Assembly: GCA_032718475.1 (NCBI GenBank)
Contig: JAUCBJ010000416.1
Span: forward strand, 1-49,429
Direction: 5' to 3'
Origin: Nemertoderma westbladi
Lineage: Eukaryota > Xenacoelomorpha > Nemertodermatida > Nemertodermatidae
Length of the DNA stretch: 49,429 nt
Positions 33,951-41,714 of this stretch are shown piece by piece; the first letter of the stretch is position 1; each line of letters opens with the position of its first letter. The notes beneath the pieces are model-generated. The model saw only the letters and a program-made list of their open reading frames with translations, had not been told where the DNA came from and ran no database searches. The translations under genes and the position numbers were made by a program.

Positions 33951-34119
33951 TTGGGCCATTATGCCTAGATTGGGCCATTTTGTTCTAGGTGGGCCATATT
34001 TGCCCTAAGAGGACGTGTACCTTTTGGGCCATCGTAGTAGGATTAGGGCCATTGCTCCAAGCCCAAGGCCATTTAAGGGCCATTGGACCTTTAAACGGTG
34101 GCCCTAATAGTGGGAAAGC
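33951..34119. repeat. GGGCCATT-rich end of the 20-kb block
   Basis: GGGCCAT or TGGCCCT words recur every 15-35 nt up to GGGAAAGCT, where the (TA)n starts. The block thus ends in the same motif family that marks its inside. Confidence 0.6.
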
Positions 34120-34273
34120 TTATATATATATATATATAGACCCCTACCTCTTCCTGTTAGTTGCCAGTACATAGTCTGATGCAGACCGGTAGGTCGAAAA
34201 CGTTTACTATTGTATCTTTATCTAATATAATATAACCAGCTAAAGACCCTCAATACTTTATCTTTTTATCATC
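34120..34273 (+). repeat. Penelope right terminal repeat with (TA)n
   Basis: From the TA run to TTTTTATCATC it matches the minus strand of the left repeat (12525-12678) with one mismatch. The left one continues 49 bp further before its target duplication. Confidence 0.85.
34171..34210 (+). ncRNA. Hammerhead-like ribozyme, Penelope right terminal repeat
   Basis: Stem I ATAGT (34171-34175) pairs with ACTAT (34206-34210). CTGATG is at 34176-34181, then the extra C, A, stem II GACC/GGTC with GGTA loop (34184-34195), GAAA at 34196-34199, and a minimal stem III. Cleavage would fall after 34205. It is identical to the left copy, so the extra C is a feature of the family or of its last common source, not a new mutation. 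Confidence 0.6.
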
Positions 34274-34287
34274 TTTATAAATAGTAG
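34274..34287. repeat. Penelope-like element target duplication, right (14 bp)
   Basis: TTTATAAATAGTAG, as at 12462-12475. To its right the BEL1 leader resumes. Confidence 0.7.
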
Positions 34288-34793
34288 GCCTGCCATACAA
34301 CAATTAGGTCTCAATATCAGTTGGACTACTGCTTAAATAACGGTAATAAAGTAAGTTAAAGTAACCAAGTAACCCTGAAATTTCAGAAATTCAGTTATTC
34401 TAAAATAACTGACATACCGGTATTTACAATAGGCTTATTATATTTATTTCTATAAATTTAGGCTGAAATTATACCGGTATTCTGTAATTAATTCTAGTTA
34501 ATAATTATACTTATATATACTATAAGTGTAAGCTGCATACCGGTATTCACGATAGGCCTATTATATATTTATATATATTTGTGCTGAAATTACCTACCGG
34601 TATTCTGTGACAAACCTAGTCTGTAATAATACTTATATACTATAAGCATACCGGTATTCTAATATATTATATATATATCACGCTACACTGAGTAGCAGTA
34701 TCGGTAATTAATTACTAGGCTAACAGTGATACTGAATTACTAGACTTGCTTAAACTGTAATAGAGCAGTAGGCATTCAACTGTACAAACAAAC
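34288..34793. repeat. BEL1 leader, end, with a 128-bp tandem repeat
   Basis: From about 34410 to 34665 two or more units share CATACCGGTATT, ATAGGCYTATTATAT, GCTGAAATTA and ACTTATATACTATAAG-like words. The rest, up to the gag ATG, is plain leader. No gene. Confidence 0.7.
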
Positions 34794-37190
34794 ATGTCTG
34801 ACACTAAGCAAAACCTGTCGGACAGTCTCCTAGATACAACCATCTGTGACCCAGACAGGAGTGTGGAACGTGAGAGACCGAAGTTCAATTCACCTCCTAC
34901 TGTAAGAAAGATCATCCCTCCAGTAGTAATATCAGACCCTAGGCTGGTCCAACACCGTAGGTCTATCATAGGCACTCGAGCTCAGGTCAAGCGGGACCAA
35001 GAAGCAGCGGAACCGCAACAACCCGCGAGCCAAGAACTTATTTCTCAACGGCCCGACAGCTGCAGTAGTGCGGATACTGTAGAGCTGACACCCGAGCACG
35101 GAGCAAAGATGACAGATGCGGTTTATTCGGACCCCCTTCTCATCCTTCCTGCAGCCGTACTCACTAGGTTATTGATTGCGGTGGAAGAACACCAGATCGA
35201 TTGGGCGAGAAATAAGCGATTGACTAAAGATAGTTATGCGGGATACACAAGGGAAGAACTGAAGTCTATTGTCGAGTCGCAATGGAAATTCCCCGGACCC
35301 GGACTCCTGTTTGATTTATCAGAAGCTGCCTGGGAAGACATACACAGGATGGGAGTAACCAAGGAAACCATCGATCCAGCTGTGTGGAAGAGGTCCGCAG
35401 CCGGATACGCACAGGGATTCTTCAGCTCTATGGAGCGATTAAAAGAACAACTGTTTCAACAACCCCAAGGACCTCAAGAGCAGGGACAGCTGCTTTATCA
35501 AGTTAGAGAAAGAATTCTACGAATCAGGCTAATCTTATCGGCCTTTGAGGAGGCTTCTAAAAGAAGACAAGACACGTCGTTGCAAGTTGCCGTAAAGACT
35601 TGGTTTCAACGGGTGAGTCTCCAGGTTCAAGGAACGGCTCAGTGGAAAGTTCAACTGGATGAGCGCTCAACCCATGGAGAATCAACAGACGCTACTTTTT
35701 CCCAAGTGGAAAGTGAAGCGACGGCAGAGAAACCGCATAAGAGGGATGCCATTGACATCTATCTGTCAGACTATCAACGTTTTTTAGGTGATGAAGAGTT
35801 GAGGAGAAGGCTAGATGGACTTAGCCCTAATAGTGAAGGAACCCAGCGTGTGTTGGACGCCATCGATGTGGATATGAGAGCTGCGAACCAAGCTAAATTT
35901 GATGAACAACTCCGCATCACTAGAGTCCAAGAAGAACAAGTGAAGAAAAAACGTATAGAAGACAGAAAGGCAGCAGCAGTGGCAGCAGCAGTGGCAGCAG
36001 CAGTGGCAGCTGCAGAAGCAGAAAGAAAAGCAGCAGTGGCAGCGGCAGAGGCAGAGGCAGAAGCGGAAAGAAAAGTGGCAGCGGCAGCGGCCGAAGCGGA
36101 AAGAAAGGCGGCAGTGACAGCGGCAGAGGCAGTAGCAGAAGCAGAACGGAGAGCTTCTGAAGAAACCACCCAATTAGAATTGGAAAACATTCAGGAGAAT
36201 CAAGACTGCATAAATAAACAGTTAACAGCTAGTAATATGCAGATGATGAGTCGATCTACTCCCAAAAGACAGGGATATACATCATCTGAGGAAGGCGATA
36301 CCACCGATACTGAAGGCAGAGGAAATAGATCTCGTCGAAGCAGACGTAGAAGAACATCCCACCGTCAGAAATTGCCTGATCTGCCCCCAGGTGTTAGAAG
36401 GCAACTAAATAACACAAACTTAGGTAGTATAGAACCCACAGACCAAATAATTAACATAGAAAGACTCCCTACTATAGTAGATGAGCCTGAAATAATTAGG
36501 CCTGTTCTCGAAGCCACTCCTTCGGTGATAGAGACACCTGTACTCCCTGAACCTACCTCTAAATTCCCTTTGCACAGCACGAAGCTACCTGTGCCCCACA
36601 GAATCACCCCTGAAATTGTTCATGTTCTGGACTCCGAGCGAAATATTCATGACTTGTCGCCCGTTGTCCCTCGTCCGCCCGCTACAACGTTGGCGCCTCC
36701 CGCTTCGGCGGTCGAGTGGGTGGATGAGAGACGACGGGGGATGGATCTCCTGCTCGGGCAGATGCAGGAGACCGTTCAGCAATTCAAGGGCACAGTAAGG
36801 GAAAGTAGGTTAGAGTTGCAAGAAGTGCAGCAAAGTATCGCGTTAGAACGCGATAAATTAGTAAATACACAAAGGGGTATACCACCAACCCCGGTAACAA
36901 TGTGTCAACCTGTTAGGTCTGAAGTATTTCATGCGCAAGGTGTGGAGCCTACACGCATATATACTGCTAGCGAAGTGGAAACTCCTATAGTGAACCCTAT
37001 TAAGGGTAATTATAGACCTGTTGATAATGATATTCCCTATAGACCTGATCATAATCCGAGAAATTTATATACCGATAACTCGATATTAAATAACACGATG
37101 GCCCAAGAAAGTTTTACGCATCAAATGGCTAGAACCGAAGCCCGCCAAGCGGTAAAGGTGGGAGAGATAGTCAAGTTCAATGGAGATTAG
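34794..37190 (+). CDS. gag: BEL1 gag, N-terminal part, ended by a premature stop
   Basis: 798 codons from ATG to an in-frame TAG at 37188. The N-terminus is polar. YQRFLGDEELRRRLDGL (near residue 325) matches the BEL2 gag (VGEAELRRRLKGQ). Residues about 390-455 are an Ala/Glu/Arg-rich run of AEAERKAA type, predicted as one long helix and encoded by GCAGCAGTGGCAG-like repeats. An Arg/Ser-rich patch (RGNRSRRSRRRR) follows near 512, then a Pro-rich part and a second helix. The end MARTEARQAVKVGEIVKFNGD is continued in the same frame by the next entry. The BEL2 gag reads through at this point with a sense codon one substitution away, so the TAG is a nonsense mutation. Role: structural protein that packages element RNA. 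Confidence 0.85.
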   Translation: MSDTKQNLSDSLLDTTICDPDRSVERERPKFNSPPTVRKIIPPVVISDPRLVQHRRSIIGTRAQVKRDQEAAEPQQPASQELISQRPDSCSSADTVELTPEHGAKMTDAVYSDPLLILPAAVLTRLLIAVEEHQIDWARNKRLTKDSYAGYTREELKSIVESQWKFPGPGLLFDLSEAAWEDIHRMGVTKETIDPAVWKRSAAGYAQGFFSSMERLKEQLFQQPQGPQEQGQLLYQVRERILRIRLILSAFEEASKRRQDTSLQVAVKTWFQRVSLQVQGTAQWKVQLDERSTHGESTDATFSQVESEATAEKPHKRDAIDIYLSDYQRFLGDEELRRRLDGLSPNSEGTQRVLDAIDVDMRAANQAKFDEQLRITRVQEEQVKKKRIEDRKAAAVAAAVAAAVAAAEAERKAAVAAAEAEAEAERKVAAAAAEAERKAAVTAAEAVAEAERRASEETTQLELENIQENQDCINKQLTASNMQMMSRSTPKRQGYTSSEEGDTTDTEGRGNRSRRSRRRRTSHRQKLPDLPPGVRRQLNNTNLGSIEPTDQIINIERLPTIVDEPEIIRPVLEATPSVIETPVLPEPTSKFPLHSTKLPVPHRITPEIVHVLDSERNIHDLSPVVPRPPATTLAPPASAVEWVDERRRGMDLLLGQMQETVQQFKGTVRESRLELQEVQQSIALERDKLVNTQRGIPPTPVTMCQPVRSEVFHAQGVEPTRIYTASEVETPIVNPIKGNYRPVDNDIPYRPDHNPRNLYTDNSILNNTMAQESFTHQMARTEARQAVKVGEIVKFNGD

Positions 37191-38519
37191 ATGAAATGGT
37201 TACCTTTTAATGAATATTACAAAGATAACATACAGAACTCTGTGCTATCTAATGGAGAGAAACTTAGATTCCTCATCGAGTGCTTGGAAGGATCTCCCAA
37301 GTTAATGGCGTTAAAGTTTATTGGACATCCAGACGGATTAAGACAAGTTTGGGATACACTAAACATCAGGTATGGTAATAGGAATAACATAGCTGGGTAT
37401 TTGTATGCAAAGTTGGTAGCACCCCGAAAGTTTATTAGCAGCGGGATTATAGAGTTTTCCAATGAGATTCAGGAGATCTGCAGACAATTAGATTGGCTAG
37501 GTAAGTCTCATGAGTATCAGAGTGCTATGGTTATTAGAGCAGTGGCTTCTACTTTGCCGAAGGGTGGAGTAGGTACACGCTGGGACAAGAAAGTGTTATA
37601 TATGATGGAACAACAACAACGAGACCCTACCATGGCTGATCTCATGTCATTCTTGGATGGCGAAGTGAAATTACAGCTCATAAAGCAGTCCAGAGAGAAG
37701 ACACCGGAAAACAAGGTAAGTGAGAAACCCGTCTCTAGGAGAAAGGTGACACCAGTGTGTTATACAGACGACGGCGAAAGCCAGACTTCTCAAGGAGAGG
37801 ATAGCGGGAAAGACACTGAAAGATCTTATTATGTCAATAAAACGCCTAAAGAACAGGTAAGTAAATTCAAGTCTCGAACCAATGACAGGAGAGAACAGGT
37901 AAGAAAAACTCCTCCTACGTCTCCCAAGAGAATTCAGGTGAGAAAGCCCGAAGAAAGAACGAGTGTGCACACTGTTATTCAAAATAAGGTAAGTAACATC
38001 AAACCGAAATGTGCGCTATGTGACGGGACCCACCGTTTGAATATGTGTGATGAATTCCTGAAGAAATCATTAGCGGAGAGACGGGAAGTCATGTGGGATA
38101 AGCGGTTGTGTTATAATTGCCTCAGACAAGGACACCAACGGCGAACCTGTTACTCCGACACAAGGTGTGCAAAGTGCGGTGCGAAACATCATATCTTGTT
38201 GCACACTGAATTTGAGCGAAACAGCCAGAGTCAGGTAAGTGATTCCGAACTACATGTCCAATTCAGTGATGTGAACGACACTGACCAAAGTTCTGAGATG
38301 GAAGGATTCTATACAGATGAATTCTCCGACGAAGGTGAATCCTGTTACATGATAAATACCGCAGTGTATCGAGCACTTACATATGAAAAAGACACAGACA
38401 GCGACCTCACCCTAACTACTTCTGATCGACAACTATCTTGGAAACCACCACCTTCCAATGTAGGAATCCGAGAATTTCCTGTAGTACAGGTAAGGGTCCA
38501 CGGACCTAAAAGGAGTTAA
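37191..38519 (+). CDS. gag: BEL1 gag, C-terminal part: DUF1759-like domain and zinc knuckles
   Basis: This is the same frame as the preceding part. Residues 1-165 hold the DUF1759-like domain (LIECLEGSPKLMA, EICRQLDWLG, LPKGGVGTRWD). Zinc-binding motifs are CALCDGTHRLNMC (near 273), CYNCLRQGHQRRTC (near 306) and CAKCGAKHHILLH (near 325). The C-terminal part is acidic (FYTDEFSDEGE). A TAA at 38517 separates it from the protease in the same frame; whether this stop is natural or a mutation cannot be told from one copy. Between 37713 and 38495 seven CAG/AAG-GTAAGT-type motifs occur, all on the codon boundary (see findings). Confidence 0.85.
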   Translation: MKWLPFNEYYKDNIQNSVLSNGEKLRFLIECLEGSPKLMALKFIGHPDGLRQVWDTLNIRYGNRNNIAGYLYAKLVAPRKFISSGIIEFSNEIQEICRQLDWLGKSHEYQSAMVIRAVASTLPKGGVGTRWDKKVLYMMEQQQRDPTMADLMSFLDGEVKLQLIKQSREKTPENKVSEKPVSRRKVTPVCYTDDGESQTSQGEDSGKDTERSYYVNKTPKEQVSKFKSRTNDRREQVRKTPPTSPKRIQVRKPEERTSVHTVIQNKVSNIKPKCALCDGTHRLNMCDEFLKKSLAERREVMWDKRLCYNCLRQGHQRRTCYSDTRCAKCGAKHHILLHTEFERNSQSQVSDSELHVQFSDVNDTDQSSEMEGFYTDEFSDEGESCYMINTAVYRALTYEKDTDSDLTLTTSDRQLSWKPPPSNVGIREFPVVQVRVHGPKRS

Positions 38520-39485
38520 GTAGTGAACGCCCTCCTTGACTCCGGTAGTACAGGAACATTCATCGATAAAGAACTAGCCGAAGACATCTTTGCTGGACAA
38601 CCCAAGTTCCGAACTAAGCTAAACATGTCAGGAATTATGCAGGTTTGGAAATCTACAGTAATAGCGGATTATTATGTAGGTGCGTTGTCCACCCCCCAGG
38701 ATGAACTAGGAGAACATAGTATAAGGTCAGTAAAAATGGTAGCAATAAAGAACTTCGCTACCACCCAAGTGGAACCTTATAACTGGGATGAGGACGATTT
38801 CACCCAGCAGCTAGAAATACCTAGATTCAACACCGATTACCCTGGAGTGCAAATACTCATCGGTCAAAACGCGCATGAAGCGCTCGAGACATTGGAGAAA
38901 CGGCCCGCTCAACCGCAACCACTACAAGCTTATGCGGGAAGAACTAGAGTGGGTTGGTACTTTACTGGCCCTTCCCGTAGAACTCTCATGGAAAGATTAC
39001 CGAAAGACCAGGTATGTCAAGTGAGAGAATGGGAAGTCGAGGGCAGTGAGTTAGATGATCTAACTGAGGGAACACCATACTCCTCAGATAATGACAATGT
39101 CCACCAACTTTTCGATGAGGAGAATACCATCGATCTCCTTAAGGAAAACGAGACTTGGCAAAACCAAGTGAACTTATGTCAGCTCCTTCTTCCATCAGAA
39201 CGAGACGACTATAACGACGAACTTAATGACGTCATTGAACGATATAATGCCAAGACTCGGGATGAACATGCCGTACGATTCTTTACTCAAGAGGCTGTAG
39301 AGCCCAATTCCTACGATAAGGCCCTATCGGTAGAGGAAGAAAGAGCCAAGCAGATCCAAGAGACAACTACACGTTTTCTTAAAGATCAAGGTAGATATGA
39401 GATCGGTCTACCTTTCCGAAAGCGAGAACCAAAGTTCGTAAACAACAGACCCTTGGCGGAGAAAAGAATTGCTCAACTACATTGA
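38520..39485 (+). CDS. pol: BEL1 pol: aspartic protease and linker to RT
   Basis: It is in frame with gag after the TAA at 38517. There is no ATG at the start; the first codons are GTA GTG, so it would be made as a fusion. LLDSGSTGTFID carries the DSG catalytic motif of retroviral-type proteases (DUF1758 family in BEL/Pao). The following region ends NNRPLAEKRIAQLH, where BEL/Pao polyproteins enter the RT. A TGA at 39483 ends the frame in the middle of a conserved block, so it is a nonsense mutation (consistent with decay of a CGA codon). The protease cuts the gag-pol polyprotein inside the particle. Confidence 0.82.
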   Translation, partial: VVNALLDSGSTGTFIDKELAEDIFAGQPKFRTKLNMSGIMQVWKSTVIADYYVGALSTPQDELGEHSIRSVKMVAIKNFATTQVEPYNWDEDDFTQQLEIPRFNTDYPGVQILIGQNAHEALETLEKRPAQPQPLQAYAGRTRVGWYFTGPSRRTLMERLPKDQVCQVREWEVEGSELDDLTEGTPYSSDNDNVHQLFDEENTIDLLKENETWQNQVNLCQLLLPSERDDYNDELNDVIERYNAKTRDEHAVRFFTQEAVEPNSYDKALSVEEERAKQIQETTTRFLKDQGRYEIGLPFRKREPKFVNNRPLAEKRIAQLH

Positions 39486-41714
39486 CGCCTTACGGCAAAT
39501 TCTTCAGCTAAAGAAATGTATCAAACGCAGTTGAAGAAATTTATTAGCAAGGGATATGCGGAGCTAGTACCGGAAGAAACACCTATAACTGAGAGAACGT
39601 ATTATGTAACTCACCATTATGTTCCCAAACCCGGTAAACCCCATGAAGTACGAGTGGTGTTTGACGGCTCCGCCCTCTATATGGGCCAATCCCTTAATTC
39701 TGAATTGTTACCCGGACCCAACTTACTCCAATCCTTGTTGGGAATACTCTTAAGATTAAGACAATATTCAATTGCTTTCGCCTCAGATATAGAAGGCATG
39801 TTCTTACAAGTCAAGGCGCTGGATAGGGATCGAGACAGCCTACGATTTCTGTGGTGGCCTGAAGGAGACCTCAACCAGAAACCGGTGGAGTACTGGATGA
39901 CCATCCAGGCTTTTGGGATAATCTCGAGCCCTTCAAACGCCTGTTCCGTGGTGCGCACCACTGCGGATGACAACCGAGACGCCTTCTCTAAAGAGGTGAT
40001 TGACAACATCAAGCGAGATATATACATGGACGACAATCTAAAGTCCCTTCCATCAGTCGAAGAAGCCATTGATGTCGCTAAAGGAACGGTAGAGTGCTTA
40101 AAAAGAGGTGGATTTCGATTAACTAAATTCACCAGCAACTCCCGTGAGTTTCTGGAGTCGATCCCGGTAGAAGATCGAGGAGCGAAAGACCTGGATCTAA
40201 TAAAAGATGATCTCCCAGAAACTAAGACCCTTGGTTTGAAATGGGACACCGAAAGAGATATCCTGTTTTTCCAACTAAAACAGCGAGATAATCCAGTTCG
40301 GACTAAACGGATTTGTTTAAGTATCCTGAGCACTTATTTCGATCCATTGGGATTTATTAGCCCAGTTATATTGATTGCTCGGAGTTTAGTACAACAAATG
40401 TGGCTTGAAAACCACTCATGGGATGATCCACTTAAGGGAGAATTGTTAAAGAAGTGGATGAAATGGGAAGATTCTCTACCAGCCATCGAGAACTTTATAA
40501 TTTCCCGTTCATATTTTGGTCATGTTCTCCCTACGTATTCCTATCAACTCCATATGTTTGGAGACGCCAGCGATATGGGAATAGGTATAGTAGCCTACCT
40601 AAGGGTGGAAACTCCGGACGGAATCAAAGTTGCCTTGGTTACCTCTAAGGCACTGATAAACAACAAGTTGAAAGTTCCTCGAGCGGAGTTAAAGGCGGCG
40701 CTATACGCTACAGCCATCGGCCGGAATGTAACAGAACAGATCGACTATCCACTGGAGAAAACTGTCTATTGGTCCGACGCTTTACTCGTGTTGGAGTATA
40801 TAACCAATGAAGTCTGTCAGTTCAGCGTCTTCGTTACCAACAGAGTAGCCATTATACTCAGTCGCACAACGATGGATCAATGGAGACATTTCCCCGGAAC
40901 GATTAATCCAGCAGACATCGCCTCCAGGGGAGCAACTCCACAAGAACTGGTAGACACTCCAGACTGGTTAGGTGGACCCGACTTCCTTTACAAAGAAGAA
41001 GAAGAATGGCCTCCTCATCTTACTACCACAGAGATTAGACAAGCCAAGGGAGCGGAGAAAGTCAAACCTAAAACTCGGGCGAGTAAATCGAAGTTATTCA
41101 AACCCATGGTAGATCTGTCTGTACTACATATTTCCGGAGACGACGCTTTGGATCAGAAACCCACAGCCACAAATAAACTTGTTGTGGAAATCCGTGAGAA
41201 GGATTGGAAATCTGGAATACCAGACGTCTCGCAAGGACTCTCACCTCTTCTGCAGAGAGCGATACATCACTACAGTTCCTGGAATCAGCTCTGTAAGGCC
41301 GTTACATATTTAAAGAGATGTTTTCACCATCACTACTCCGGGATGAAGGCCAAAGGTGATACCGCTCCAATAACATCAGTGCAGGTCCATGTTATTAAAG
41401 ATCTTCCCAAATATAAGATACCCGACAGGTTTCTGAAGGAGAAGATCAGTTATCAGGAGCATGAAGAAACCAACAAGCAGATGCTGAGACTCCTGCAATG
41501 CTATGAGGATTCCGATAAGTATTTCCTGTTGTTGAGAAATCCACAGATGCGCTTAAGGGATCGTTTCTCTAGCACAATGATAGATGGGTTGATACGTGTT
41601 GGAGGAAGATTAACGAATGCTCCATTATCCTTTGACACTAAGTTTCCCATACTCATTAGAAATACAAGTCAAGATGATTGTAGACGTTCACAGCAAACTT
41701 TATCATGCTGGTAG
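39486..41714 (+). CDS. pol: BEL1 pol: reverse transcriptase and RNase H
   Basis: The frame is open from just after the TGA; the first ATG is at 39516. RT motifs: VRVVFDGSA, FASDIEGMFLQV, a QAFGIISSP motif, and the catalytic YMDD near residue 170. The connection (Peptidase_A17-named) domain follows with LGLKWD and LSTYFDPLGFISP. RNase H has GDASDMGIG (near 349), VPRAELKAA (near 388) and WSDALLVLEYI (near 418), giving the Asp-Glu-Asp acidic residues. The end of the frame (from about 41670) is out of register with the integrase, which continues in the +1 frame. A frameshift lies at about 41660-41675. The enzyme copies element RNA into DNA in the cytoplasmic particle. Confidence 0.92.
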   Translation, partial: RLTANSSAKEMYQTQLKKFISKGYAELVPEETPITERTYYVTHHYVPKPGKPHEVRVVFDGSALYMGQSLNSELLPGPNLLQSLLGILLRLRQYSIAFASDIEGMFLQVKALDRDRDSLRFLWWPEGDLNQKPVEYWMTIQAFGIISSPSNACSVVRTTADDNRDAFSKEVIDNIKRDIYMDDNLKSLPSVEEAIDVAKGTVECLKRGGFRLTKFTSNSREFLESIPVEDRGAKDLDLIKDDLPETKTLGLKWDTERDILFFQLKQRDNPVRTKRICLSILSTYFDPLGFISPVILIARSLVQQMWLENHSWDDPLKGELLKKWMKWEDSLPAIENFIISRSYFGHVLPTYSYQLHMFGDASDMGIGIVAYLRVETPDGIKVALVTSKALINNKLKVPRAELKAALYATAIGRNVTEQIDYPLEKTVYWSDALLVLEYITNEVCQFSVFVTNRVAIILSRTTMDQWRHFPGTINPADIASRGATPQELVDTPDWLGGPDFLYKEEEEWPPHLTTTEIRQAKGAEKVKPKTRASKSKLFKPMVDLSVLHISGDDALDQKPTATNKLVVEIREKDWKSGIPDVSQGLSPLLQRAIHHYSSWNQLCKAVTYLKRCFHHHYSGMKAKGDTAPITSVQVHVIKDLPKYKIPDRFLKEKISYQEHEETNKQMLRLLQCYEDSDKYFLLLRNPQMRLRDRFSSTMIDGLIRVGGRLTNAPLSFDTKFPILIRNTSQDDCRRSQQTLSCW

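Larger units (their letters stand above)
13884..34119. other. 20.2-kb block inserted in the (TA)n of the Penelope-like element
   Basis: Both borders are (TA)n tracts of about 19 nt that are one tract in the intact arm. The block has its own repeat content: GGGCCATTT-type words, related satellites near both ends, five copies of one dispersed repeat, a LINE and an inverted-repeat transposon. No inverted repeat, LTR pair or Helitron-type end was found at its borders. It could be a large transposon of unknown type, a captured genomic segment, or an assembly join at a microsatellite. Confidence 0.55.
12476..34273 (+). mobile_element. Foldback Penelope-like element, split by a 20-kb block
   Basis: Without the 20-kb block the unit is about 1.56 kb: 12476-13883 plus 34120-34273. 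It reads: hammerhead repeat (minus), (TA)n, arm X' (12661-12828), arm Y' (12829-12950), a 24-nt loop, arm Y (12975-13096), 618 bp with the GIY-YIG endonuclease end, arm X (13715-13882), (TA)n, hammerhead repeat (plus). Penelope-like elements are known to carry GIY-YIG endonuclease and hammerhead motifs in their terminal repeats, often in odd orientations. The RT domain is absent, so this copy is 5'-truncated and cannot move alone. Arm identity (122/122 and about 166/168) indicates a young structure. Confidence 0.75.

Noticed and set aside
13884-34119. Helitron, Polinton or LTR element spanning the 20-kb block
   Set aside because: No TC...CTRR ends, no long inverted ends, no LTR pair, and no matching proteins.
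35774-36190. Antisense Ala/Ser- and Cys/Phe-rich ORFs
   Set aside because: They are the reverse frames of the repeat-coded gag helix and have no independent support.
39677-40333. 218-codon antisense ORF in the RT region
   Set aside because: It lies opposite a clear RT with all motifs, and its own composition matches no family.
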